Source of the DNA: CAVUBL01 sp963739795 | Lineage (GTDB): Bacteria; Acidobacteriota; Thermoanaerobaculia; Multivoradales; DATKCC01 | Direction: 5' to 3' | NCBI GenBank assembly: GCA_963739795.1 | Contig: CAVUBL010000022.1 | Location: forward strand, 172,312 to 236,311 | Length of the DNA: 64,000 bases | Shown here: positions 37,113 through 46,226 of the stretch, piece by piece | Layout of the letters: every line of letters begins with the position of its first letter | How positions within the stretch are numbered: the stretch's first letter is position 1 | Translations under genes and position numbers: made by a program | The notes under the pieces: model-generated | The model's database searches: none | What the model was told of the DNA's origin: nothing | What the model saw: the letters and a program-made list of their open reading frames with translations, nothing else

Positions 37113-37761
37113 CTAGCTGGCGCGGCGGCTCTTCTCCCGCAGCATCTCGCCCTTGTAAATCCAGACCTTGACCCCGATCACGCCGTACGTCGTCTTCGAT
37201 TCGGCCAAGCCGTAGTCGATGTCCGCCTTGAGGGTGTGGAGCGGAAGGCGCCCGTCCTGGTACCACTCGGTGCGGGCGATCTCGGATTCCGCCGAGTCGG
37301 CCGGAAACCATGATCTTGACACCTTTTGCCCCGAAACGGAAGGACGATTCCATGGCTTTCTTCATGGCGCGCCGGAAAGAGACGCGGCGGACGAGCTGAC
37401 CGGCAATGTTTTCCGCCAGGAGCTGCGCGTCGAGCTCGGGGCGCTGGATCTCCTGGATATTGATGTGGACCTCGCGGCCCAGCTCTTTCTGGAGGTCGTC
37501 GCGCAGCTTGTCGACCTCGGCGCCCTTGCGGCCGATGATGATCCCCGGCCGTGACGTGTAGATGGTGACCCTCAGCTTGTCCGCAGCGCGCTCGATGTCG
37601 ATCTCCGAGACGCCGGCATGGAACAGGCGACCCTTGAGCTTGCGCCGCAGCGCGAGATCCTCGTGCAGGATCTCGGCGTAGCGGTCCTCGGCGTACCAGC
37701 GCGAGTGCCAGGTCTTGTTGTAGACCAATCTAAAGCCGTATGGATGAGTCTTTTGTCCCAC
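37113..37761 (-). CDS. rpsC: 30S ribosomal protein S3, apparent single-base frameshift
   Basis: S3 binds the 16S 3' domain and has mRNA helicase function with S4 and S5. From GTG 37761 (AGGAGAGG upstream) the frame reads (M)GQKTHPYGFRLVYN, a KH domain with GIIIGRKGAEVDKL, and GVKIMVSGRLGG. It then leaves the family, while SEIARTEWYQDGRLPLHTLK continues in another frame to the stop at 37113. The join is at GGATTCC on the plus strand (37284-37290). Removing one of the two T restores ...GRLGGSEIARTEW... and a 215-residue S3. S3 is essential, so a sequencing or assembly error is the likely cause. Confidence 0.9.
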
Positions 37762-37832
37762 TTGCCTCTCCTTGCTCCTTAGCCTTCGGCCACCCTGGCC
37801 GCCCCCACCCGAAACCGCGTCTTCCGGATCGC

Positions 37833-37877
37833 CCCCCTCACCCTCGATCCCTCTCCCTCCCTCGCGGGGGAAGAGGG
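37833..37877. repeat. REP-like palindrome between rpsC and rplV
   Basis: CCCCCTCACCCTCGAT is followed by arms of 12 bases (37849-37860 and 37866-37877) around a 5-base loop, with one mismatch and one G-T pair. The wording CCCTC(A)CCC...CCCTCTCCC...GGGAAGAGGG is that of the short palindromic intergenic repeats scattered in many GC-rich genomes. The 197-base gap it lies in is the longest in the S10-spc-alpha cluster and holds no gene. Confidence 0.55.
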
Positions 37878-37958
37878 ACTCCGCCACCCGTATCCGGCTT
37901 CGTCAGCCGCCATCGGGCCTCCGAAGTGTCCCTTCGCTGCAGCGCTCACGAGGATCCG

Positions 37959-38306
37959 TTACTCCTCGCCCTTGCGAGTGTCGAGCTTGATGGTGATGTG
38001 GCTCTGGCGCTTCAAGATCCGGTGCGCCCGGCCCATGGGGGCCGCCTGGAGCCGCTTGAGGACGGGTCCGGGGTCGACGAAGATCTCCTTCACGTACAGG
38101 CGGTCGATGTCGACGCCTTCCTCGCGGTTCTCCGCGTTGGCGATCGCCGACTTCAAAACCTTCCGCACATGGTGCGCCGCGGACTTCTTGCTCAGCTCGA
38201 GCAGGTTCGACGCCTCCTGAGCGCCCTGCCCCCGGATCTGGTCCGCAACCAGGCGGACCTTCTGGGGCGAGGCTTGCAGGTAGCGAAGCTTGGCCGTGAC
38301 TTCCAT
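37959..38306 (-). CDS. rplV: 50S ribosomal protein L22
   Basis: L22 lines the peptide exit tunnel. The 115-residue protein starts MEVTAKLRYLQASPQKVRLV, has ALNLLEL-like helix and the tunnel hairpin region VKEIFVDPGPVLKRLQAAPM followed by GRAHRILKRQSHITI. ATG 38306; 53 bases after rpsS. The segment upstream in frame is not conserved. Confidence 0.96.
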   Translation of the reverse strand: MEVTAKLRYLQASPQKVRLVADQIRGQGAQEASNLLELSKKSAAHHVRKVLKSAIANAENREEGVDIDRLYVKEIFVDPGPVLKRLQAAPMGRAHRILKRQSHITIKLDTRKGEE

Positions 38307-38359
38307 CGCTTGCCGTCCTCTCTGTGGAGGGATCCCACCGCGCTCGGGGCTCGAAGCCC

Positions 38360-38644
38360 CTAGCGCAGGCGGGCCCCCTTCTCCTTCTTGCCGCCGTGGC
38401 TCCGGAAGGTGCGGGTCATGGCGAACTCCCCGAGCTTGTGCCCGACCATGTTCTCGCTGATGAACACCGGGATGAATCGCAACCCGTTGTGCACCGCGAT
38501 CGTGTGACCCACCATCTCCGGCGTGACCGTGGAACGGCGAGACCAGGTCTTGATGACCCGCTTGTCGCCCTTCTCGTTCATCGCGTCGACCTTGTCGCGG
38601 AGATGGTCGTCGATGAAATAGCCCTTCTTCAGTGAGCGCGCCAT
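38360..38644 (-). CDS. rpsS: 30S ribosomal protein S19
   Basis: A 94-residue S19 beginning MARSLKKGYFIDDHLRDKVD, with TWSRRSTVTPEMVGHTIAVH and GHKLGEFAMTRTFRSHGG. It contacts A-site tRNA in the head of the small subunit. ATG 38644, 15 bases after rplB. Confidence 0.97.
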   Translation of the reverse strand: MARSLKKGYFIDDHLRDKVDAMNEKGDKRVIKTWSRRSTVTPEMVGHTIAVHNGLRFIPVFISENMVGHKLGEFAMTRTFRSHGGKKEKGARLR

Positions 38645-38659
38645 TGTCGATCCCCCGCC

Positions 38660-39484
38660 TTACTTCTTGCGCCGCCGCACGATCATCTTCTGCGTGCGCT
38701 TGTTGTTCCTGGTCTTGTAGCCCTTGGTCGGCTTGCCCCACGGCGTCGTGGGGTGCCTGCCGCCCGAGGAGCGGCCCTCGCCGCCACCCATGGGATGGTC
38801 GACCGGGTTCATCACGACGCCCCGGTTGTGGGGACGCCGACCGAGCCAACGGTTCCTGCCCGCTTTGCCCAGCGAGAGGTTCTCGTGATCGAGGTTGCCC
38901 ACCTGGCCGACCGTCGCGTAGCACTCCACGTGCACCTTTCGAACCTCGCTCGAGGGAAGCCGGAGCTGCGCGTACTGGCCTTCCTTCGCCACCACCTGGG
39001 CGCCGGCGCCGGCGGCGCGGACCATCTGCCCGCCCTTGCCGATCTTGAGCTCGACGTTGTGGACCACCGTACCCAGGGGGATCTTGCGCAGCGGCAGCGC
39101 ACAGCCCACGTTGACCGGGGCCTCTTCGCCCGCCATCACCTCCGCCCCCACCTCGAGGTCCCGGGGCCAGAGGATGTAGCGCTTCTCACCGTCGGCGTAG
39201 TGGAGCAGAGCGATCCGGGCCGAGCGGTTCGGGTCGTACTCCACGGAGGCGACCGTCGCCGAGACTTCGCGCTTGTCGCGCTTGAAGTCGATCTTGCGGT
39301 AGCGCCGCTTGTGGCCCCCACCGCGGAACCAGATGGTCTGCCTGCCCAGGTTGTTGCGGCCTCCGTTCCCGGACTTGCCTTCCGTGAGCGGCTTGTGGGG
39401 CTCACTCCGCGTGACCTCGTCGAAGGTCGAGTAGGTCTGCCCGCGGCTGGCCGGGTTGGTCGGCTTGATCTGCTTGATCGCCAT
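38660..39484 (-). CDS. rplB: 50S ribosomal protein L2
   Basis: L2 joins the subunits and supports the peptidyl transferase centre. The 274-residue protein has the OB and SH3-like domains, GRNNLGRQTIWFRGGGHKRR, and the conserved C-terminal MNPVDHPMGGGEGRSSGGRH containing the essential histidine. ATG 39484. A 106-base gap with a long inverted repeat separates it from rplW. Confidence 0.97.
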   Translation of the reverse strand: MAIKQIKPTNPASRGQTYSTFDEVTRSEPHKPLTEGKSGNGGRNNLGRQTIWFRGGGHKRRYRKIDFKRDKREVSATVASVEYDPNRSARIALLHYADGEKRYILWPRDLEVGAEVMAGEEAPVNVGCALPLRKIPLGTVVHNVELKIGKGGQMVRAAGAGAQVVAKEGQYAQLRLPSSEVRKVHVECYATVGQVGNLDHENLSLGKAGRNRWLGRRPHNRGVVMNPVDHPMGGGEGRSSGGRHPTTPWGKPTKGYKTRNNKRTQKMIVRRRKK

Positions 39485-39534
39485 TCGTCAAATCCTCGAT
39501 GCTCGGTATCTGGGTCCTTCGCTCGTGCTAGAGC

Positions 39535-39586
39535 TTGTGAATGAATCTCCGGCCGTCGCGAGAGCGGGTCGACGATTCATTCACAA
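39535..39586. repeat. long inverted repeat between rplW and rplB
   Basis: TTGTGAATGAATC (39535-39547) and GATTCATTCACAA (39574-39586) are perfect 13-bp arms around a 26-base GC-rich loop. Pairing resumes outward after one mismatch, and CTAG occurs at both outer edges. The AT-rich arms stand out against the very GC-rich operon. The right edge touches the rplW stop codon. On the transcript it would fold into a strong hairpin; alternatively it is a small MITE-like insertion. Confidence 0.75.
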
Positions 39587-39590
39587 TCTC

Positions 39591-39881
39591 CTAGACGCCT
39601 TCGAAGAACTCGATGGGCTTCTCTCCATCGGCGAGGCGGACGTAGGCCTTCTTCCAGTCCGGCCGGCGGCCGACGGCACGACCCTGGCGGCGGGTCTTGC
39701 CGTGCTGGTTGGCGACCCGCACCTCGGCCACCTTGCGCTTGAACTGGGCCTCGATCGCCTTCTTGATCTGGATCTTGTTCGCGCCCTTGGCGACCTCGAA
39801 GGCGACGATGTTCTTCTCGTCCCGGAGGTCGGTGGACTTCTCGGTGATCAGCGGGCGCCGGATGACGTCTTGGGTCCTCAT
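39591..39881 (-). CDS. rplW: 50S ribosomal protein L23
   Basis: L23 at the tunnel exit docks trigger factor and SRP. The 96-residue protein starts MRTQDVIRRPLITEKSTDL and has VAKGANKIQIKKAIEAQFK and the basic loop HGKTRRQGRAVGRRPDWKKA. ATG 39881 overlaps the rplD stop by four bases (ATGA). Confidence 0.96.
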   Translation of the reverse strand: MRTQDVIRRPLITEKSTDLRDEKNIVAFEVAKGANKIQIKKAIEAQFKRKVAEVRVANQHGKTRRQGRAVGRRPDWKKAYVRLADGEKPIEFFEGV

Positions 39882-40501
39882 CGCGCGAGCACCTCCACCA
39901 GTCGGTTGAGCGCCTGCTCGGAAAACACGACGAACGGGCGGTCGACCACGTCGTAGACGTTCACGCCTAGCGCGTCGACGGTCTTGAGCCCCGGGTTGTT
40001 GCGCGCCGAGAGCTCCAGGTTGCGATTGTCGTGGCGATCGACGAGCAGGGCCTTGCCGTCGATCCCGAGGCCACCGAGCTGGCCGGCGAGCTGCCGGGTC
40101 TTGTGGCTCTCGAGGTCCAGGCTGTCGAGGACCACGAGCCGCTCCTCGGCGAGCTTGCGAGAGAGGGCAGACTTGAGGGCGTTCTTCTTCTCCCGCGCCG
40201 TCATCTTCTTCTCGTAGCTGCGCGGCTGCGGTCCGTGCACGGTGCCGCCGCTCCGCCACAAGGGGCTGCGGGTCGAGCCGGACCGGGCCCTGCCGGTGCC
40301 CTTCTGACGCCAGGGCTTCTTGCCGCCGCCCCTTACGTCCTTGCGGTTCTTCGTCTTGTGGGTGCCACGGCGGGCCGCGGCGCGCACCGCTTCCACCGCC
40401 AGGTGGACGAGATGCTCGTTGTACGGATAGCCGAAGACCGTCTCGGGCAGCTCCATCTCGCCCACGGGCTCGTTCGACAGGTTCTTGATGGTGACTTTCA
40501 T
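39878..40501 (-). CDS. rplD: 50S ribosomal protein L4
   Basis: L4 is a tunnel protein and, in E. coli, the repressor of the S10 operon. The 207-residue protein has the extended loop RRGTHKTKNRKDVRGGGKKP and KGTGRARSGSTRSPLWRSGG, and the globular half with LVVLDSLDLESHKT. ATG 40501 is six bases after rplC. Confidence 0.96.
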   Translation of the reverse strand: MKVTIKNLSNEPVGEMELPETVFGYPYNEHLVHLAVEAVRAAARRGTHKTKNRKDVRGGGKKPWRQKGTGRARSGSTRSPLWRSGGTVHGPQPRSYEKKMTAREKKNALKSALSRKLAEERLVVLDSLDLESHKTRQLAGQLGGLGIDGKALLVDRHDNRNLELSARNNPGLKTVDALGVNVYDVVDRPFVVFSEQALNRLVEVLAR

Positions 40502-40506
40502 CGTCG

Positions 40507-41136
40507 TCAACCCCGCTTCGCGCGCCGGATGCCGAGCAGACCGTTCTTGGCCCCGGGCACGGCGCCCTTCAGGTACAGGAGGTTGTTCTCCTCGTCCACC
40601 TTGACCACCTTCAGGTTCTTCACCGTTACCCGCTTGCCGCCGGTCTGACCGGGCAGCCGCGTGCCGGGGTAGACGCGGGACGGGAAGGCCGACTGACCGA
40701 TCGAGCCGGGCGCCCGGTGGAACATGGAGCCGTGGCTCGCCTTGCCGCCGCCGAAGCCGTGACGCTTGATCACGCCCTGGAAGCCCTTGCCCTTGCTGCT
40801 GGCCGTCACGTCGACGTAGTCGTTCTCGCCGAAGATCGAGCACTTCACCTGCTCGCCGGGCGCGACCTCGTCGTCCTCGGCCAGAGAGAACTCCACGAGC
40901 CGACCGGTCGGAGCCACACCCGCCTTGGCGAAATGTCCGGCCAGGGGCTGCGGCACGTGGCTCGGCGGCCGCAGCTCGACCAGGCCGAGCTGGACGCTGC
41001 GGTACCCGTCGGTCTCGGGGGTCTTGACCTGGACCACCAGGCAGGGACCGGCCTGGACCACGGTCACCGGCACCGCGGTCCCGTCCTCCATGTAGATCTG
41101 GGTCATGCCCAGCTTTTTGCCCAGGATGCCTTGCAT
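40507..41136 (-). CDS. rplC: 50S ribosomal protein L3
   Basis: L3 reaches the peptidyl transferase centre through a long loop. The 209-residue protein starts MQGILGKKLGMTQIY and has the loop region RHGFGGGKASHGSMFHRAPG and GTRLPGQTGGKRVTVKNLKV. ATG 41136, 25 bases after rpsJ. Confidence 0.97.
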   Translation of the reverse strand: MQGILGKKLGMTQIYMEDGTAVPVTVVQAGPCLVVQVKTPETDGYRSVQLGLVELRPPSHVPQPLAGHFAKAGVAPTGRLVEFSLAEDDEVAPGEQVKCSIFGENDYVDVTASSKGKGFQGVIKRHGFGGGKASHGSMFHRAPGSIGQSAFPSRVYPGTRLPGQTGGKRVTVKNLKVVKVDEENNLLYLKGAVPGAKNGLLGIRRAKRG

Positions 41137-41161
41137 CGGCGTACCTCTCCTCGTCGTCGTG

Positions 41162-41479
<318 letters not shown>

Positions 41480-41536
41480 GGCTCGCGTCTCTCTGGCCCG
41501 GCGGGCCCCCGCCCACCCCGGCCGGGTGGAAGCCCG

Positions 41537-41557
41537 ACCGATCCGGGTGCGATCGGT
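41537..41557 (-). terminator. hairpin in the tuf-rpsJ spacer
   Basis: ACCGATC and GATCGGT form a perfect 7-bp stem with a 7-base loop, two bases after the tuf stop codon on the message. No U-run follows. It could be a partial terminator or processing site separating the str and S10 operons. Confidence 0.35.
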
Positions 41558-41558
41558 G

Positions 41559-42752
<1,194 letters not shown>

Positions 42753-42824
42753 GATCCCTCCTTCAGATGCGTCAGAGCTGATCGGCTCCGGGGCGCGCGC
42801 CAGGGCGGCCCCGGACTTCCCGGC

Positions 42825-44900
42825 TCATCCGGCAGCCTTGGCTACGATTTCCTCGCTCACGGTCTTGGGTGCCTGCTCGTACGCCGCGAACTGCATGCTG
42901 TAGTTGGCCCGCCCCTGGGTGATCGAACGCAGGTCGGTGGCGTAACCGAACATCTCCGACAGCGGCACCATGCAACTGATGACCTGGTTGTTCGCGTGCG
43001 CTTCCATGTGGTGGACCCGCCCGCGCCGCGAGTTGACGTCGCCGATCACGTCCCCCATGTACTCCTCGGGGGTCACGATCTCGACCTCCATGACCGGCTC
43101 CATGAGCACCGGGTGCGCCCTCTTCGTGGCGTCCTGGATGGCCATCGAGCCGGCGATCTTGAAGGCCACCTCCGACGAGTCGACGTCGTGGTACGTGCCG
43201 TCGTAGAGGTCGACCTCGACCCCGGTCAGCGAATAGCCCGCAAGGGGACCGGTCTCGAGCGCCTCGCGAATGCCCTGCTCCACGGGCTTGATGAACTCCC
43301 GCGGGATGGATCCGCCGGTGATCTTGTTGTTGAACACGAAGGGCGCTTCCTCGGTGGGGCGCACGTGGATCTTGCAGTGCCCGTACTGGCCCCGGCCGCC
43401 GCTCTGACGGACGAAGCGGCCCTCGCCGTCGGCCTCGCGGGTGATCGCCTCCCGGTAGGCCACCTGGGGGCGGCCGACGTTGGCCTCCACCTTGAATTCC
43501 CGCAGCAGGCGATCGGTGATGATCTCCAGGTGCAGCTCGCCCATGCCCGAGATGATCGTCTGGCCGGTCTCGGGATCGGTGTGCACCCGGAAGGTCGGGT
43601 CCTCCTGCATGAGCTTACCCAGCGCCTGGCCCAGCTTCTCCTGGTCGGCCTTGGTCTTGGGCTCGATGGACACCGCGATCACCGGTTCCGGGAAGCTCAT
43701 GGACTCGAGGGCGATGGGCGCCTTCGGGTCGCAGATGGTGTCGCCGGTGGTGACGTTCTTCAGCCCCACGGCCGCCGCAATGTCCCCCGCCCAGACCTCG
43801 GAGATCTCCTCGCGCTTGTTGGCGTGCATCTTGAGGATGCGGCCGAAGCGCTCGGTCTTCCCGGAGCGGGCGTTGAGCACCGAGCTGCCGGTGGCGACGT
43901 GCCCCGAGTAGGTCCGGAAGTAGGAGAGCTGGCCGACGTACGGGTCGGTCATGATCTTGAAGACCAGGGCGGCGAAGGGCTCTTCGTCCTCCGGCTTCCG
44001 GGTCATCGGCGTCTCCCCGTCGGTCGCCAGGCCCTCGACGGGCGGCAGATCGAGGGGCGACGGCAGGTAGTCGACGACCGCGTCGAGGAGCGGCTGGACC
44101 CCCTTGTTCTTGAACGCGCTGCCACAGAGCACCGGCTGGAGCCGGTTGGTGACCGTCGCCCGGCGCAGGGCCGCCTTGAGCTCCGCGTCGCTGACCTCGT
44201 CTCCCGAGAGGTACTTCTCCAGAAGCTCGTCGTCGGTCTCGGCGATCGCCTCCACCATCTGCTCGCGCGCCTTGAGGGCGGCGTCCCGGTGGTCCTCCGG
44301 GATCTCGGCCTCCTCGTACTCGGCGCCCAGGGTCTCGTCCTGGTAGCGGATGCCTCGCATGGAGACCAGGTCGATCACCCCCTTGAGGTGACCCTCCTTA
44401 CCCCAGGGGAGCTGAACCGGCACCGGAGAGGCCGCGAGCCGAGAGCGCATCATGGAGACGCAGCGCTCGAAGTCTGCGCCCACCCGGTCCATCTTGTTGA
44501 TGAAGGCGATCCGCGGAACCCGGTAGCGATCGGCCTGGCGCCAGACGGTCTCGGACTGGGGCTCGACCCCGCCGACGGCGTCGAAGACGGCGATGGCGCC
44601 GTCAAGGACCCGCAGGGAGCGCTCCACCTCGGCGGTGAAATCCACGTGCCCCGGGGTGTCGATGATGTTGATGCGGTGGTCCTGCCAGAAACAGGTCGTG
44701 GCCGCCGAAGTGATGGTGATCCCGCGCTCCTGCTCCTGGACCATCCAGTCCATGACCGCGGCACCATCGTGGACCTCGCCCATCTTGTAGCTGACCCCGG
44801 TGTAGAACAGGATCCGCTCAGTGGTCGTGGTCTTCCCGGCATCGATGTGGGCCATGATGCCGATATTGCGGGTCTTGTTTAGAGGGACTTTCCTGGCCAT
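42825..44900 (-). CDS. fusA: elongation factor G (canonical)
   Basis: EF-G drives translocation and, with RRF, recycling. From ATG 44900 the 691-residue protein starts MARKVPLNKTRNIGIMAHID with P-loop AHIDAGKTTTTE, the switch segment EQERGITITSA, DTPGHVDF and NKMDR, then domains II-V to the end (GYATDLRSITQGRANYSM). A TTG five codons upstream is possible but not conserved. Contrast with the divergent paralogue at 20233-22317. Confidence 0.97.
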   Translation of the reverse strand: MARKVPLNKTRNIGIMAHIDAGKTTTTERILFYTGVSYKMGEVHDGAAVMDWMVQEQERGITITSAATTCFWQDHRINIIDTPGHVDFTAEVERSLRVLDGAIAVFDAVGGVEPQSETVWRQADRYRVPRIAFINKMDRVGADFERCVSMMRSRLAASPVPVQLPWGKEGHLKGVIDLVSMRGIRYQDETLGAEYEEAEIPEDHRDAALKAREQMVEAIAETDDELLEKYLSGDEVSDAELKAALRRATVTNRLQPVLCGSAFKNKGVQPLLDAVVDYLPSPLDLPPVEGLATDGETPMTRKPEDEEPFAALVFKIMTDPYVGQLSYFRTYSGHVATGSSVLNARSGKTERFGRILKMHANKREEISEVWAGDIAAAVGLKNVTTGDTICDPKAPIALESMSFPEPVIAVSIEPKTKADQEKLGQALGKLMQEDPTFRVHTDPETGQTIISGMGELHLEIITDRLLREFKVEANVGRPQVAYREAITREADGEGRFVRQSGGRGQYGHCKIHVRPTEEAPFVFNNKITGGSIPREFIKPVEQGIREALETGPLAGYSLTGVEVDLYDGTYHDVDSSEVAFKIAGSMAIQDATKRAHPVLMEPVMEVEIVTPEEYMGDVIGDVNSRRGRVHHMEAHANNQVISCMVPLSEMFGYATDLRSITQGRANYSMQFAAYEQAPKTVSEEIVAKAAG

Positions 44901-44981
44901 GACGTCGTGGTGCAAAGAGTGCGGAGGCGACGGGCGAGGCGGCGGTCCCGAAGCGGACCGGCCGACGGGCGCCCGGCGGAC

Positions 44982-45455
44982 CTACCAGCGGTAATGGGCG
45001 AATGCCTTGTTGGCCTCAGCCATGCGGTGAGTGTCGTCCTTCTTCTTGACCGCCCCACCGCGGCCTTCGGCGGCCTCCATGAACTCGTTGGCCAGGCGCT
45101 GGCGCATGGTCTTCTCGCCCCGGGCCGAGGAGATCTGGATGATCCAGCGCATCGCCAGCGCGAGGCGGCGACCGGGCCGGACCTCGATCGGCACCTGGTA
45201 GGTGGAACCGCCCACCCGGCGGGACTTGACCTCGACCGAAGGCTTGACGTTCTCTACCGCCTTCTTGAACACCTTCATCGGGTCGTTGTCCTCGGCGCGC
45301 TCTGCGATCGAGTCGAGGGCTTGGTAGAAAATTCGCTCCGCCACAGTCTTCTTGCCGTCCTCCATGAGGACGTTGATGAACTTCGTGACAAGCTGCGAGT
45401 TGTAGATGGGGTCCGGCAGGATCTCCCGCTTCGGAACCTCGCGACGCCTTGGCAT
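44982..45455 (-). CDS. rpsG: 30S ribosomal protein S7
   Basis: S7 nucleates the head of the small subunit and in E. coli represses the str operon. The 157-residue protein begins MPRRREVPKREILPDPIYNS, has INVLMEDGKKTVAERIFYQA and the helical region RRVGGSTYQVPIEVRPGRR. ATG 45455, 29 bases after rpsL. Confidence 0.97.
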   Translation of the reverse strand: MPRRREVPKREILPDPIYNSQLVTKFINVLMEDGKKTVAERIFYQALDSIAERAEDNDPMKVFKKAVENVKPSVEVKSRRVGGSTYQVPIEVRPGRRLALAMRWIIQISSARGEKTMRQRLANEFMEAAEGRGGAVKKKDDTHRMAEANKAFAHYRW

Positions 45456-45484
45456 ACCGTTGGCCTCCTGCTACCTCGGACGAT

Positions 45485-45856
45485 TCACTTCGGCCGCTTC
45501 GCGCCGTACTTGGAGCGGCTCTGGCGGCGACCTTCGACCCCGACGGCATCCAGGGTGCCCCGGACCACGTGGTACCGGACACCCGGAAGGTCTTTCACAC
45601 GCCCCCCGCGGATCAGCACGATCGAGTGCTCCTGGAGGTTGTGGCCGACGCCGGGAATGTAGGTGGTGACCTCGATGCCGTTGGTCAAGCGCACACGAGC
45701 CACCTTGCGCAGCGCCGAGTTCGGCTTCTTCGGCGTCTGGGTGTAGACGCGCACGCAGACTCCGCGCTTCTGGGGCGAGGCCTGGAGCGCCGGGCTCTTG
45801 GTCTTGTCCTTCTGGCGCTCGCGGCCCTTGCGGACCAGTTGATGAATCGTCGGCAT
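45485..45856 (-). CDS. rpsL: 30S ribosomal protein S12
   Basis: S12 monitors decoding. The 123-residue protein starts MPTIHQLVRKGRERQKDKTK and carries wild-type TPKKPNSALRKVARVRL and GGRVKDLPGVRYHVVRG, the two loops where streptomycin-resistance changes arise, so no resistance allele is present. The Asp in VKDLPG is the beta-methylthiolation site. ATG 45856; the upstream in-frame extension is not conserved. It is first in its operon, with a promoter at 46052-46080. Confidence 0.97.
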   Translation of the reverse strand: MPTIHQLVRKGRERQKDKTKSPALQASPQKRGVCVRVYTQTPKKPNSALRKVARVRLTNGIEVTTYIPGVGHNLQEHSIVLIRGGRVKDLPGVRYHVVRGTLDAVGVEGRRQSRSKYGAKRPK

Positions 45857-45895
45857 CCTCGTAGATCTCCTCGATCCGTATCTTCGCTCGGCAAG

Positions 45896-45931
45896 CGAGA
45901 CCTGCGCCGCTCCTGCGGGCGGCAGGTCTCG
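45896..45931 (-). promoter_or_regulatory. hairpin in the rpsL leader
   Basis: CGAGACCTGC (45896-45905) and GCAGGTCTCG (45922-45931) are perfect 10-bp arms with a 16-base loop. It lies 40 bases before the rpsL start, inside the predicted 5' leader of about 190 bases. A ribosomal-protein binding site or an attenuator are both possible; sequence alone does not decide. Confidence 0.55.
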
Positions 45932-46051
45932 GAGCATCAATCGACACCGGGACTGTCGAGCCCGGCGTCGACGAACCTTCGATCCGACTATCTCAGGCGA
46001 ATCTCTTTAGGCGCCACGGTCCGGGGAGGACCCTCGGCGCAAAGCCCGCCA

Positions 46052-46080
46052 ATGGTACCAATCGGCCTGCGTTTCGTCAA
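46052..46080 (-). promoter_or_regulatory. promoter of the str operon (rpsL-rpsG-fusA-tuf...)
   Basis: Minus-strand -35 TTGACG (46075-46080) and -10 TACCAT (46052-46057) with a 17-base spacer; start predicted near 46045. The 370-base gap between rpsL and the divergent gene at 46227 holds this promoter and the leader hairpin at 45896-45931; I see no gene in it and no clear promoter for the plus-strand gene. Confidence 0.7.
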
Positions 46081-46226
46081 GACGGACAGGCCCCCCGGAA
46101 GGGGCGCCGCCGCAGGCCCGGCGGGCACAACGAGGCGTGATCGTAGCCGGTGTCCCCGCCGCTGTCAAGCCTGGATCGCAGGGACTCCGGGAGAGCCCGC
46201 CGCGGACTGCTACCATCGCCTCTCCC

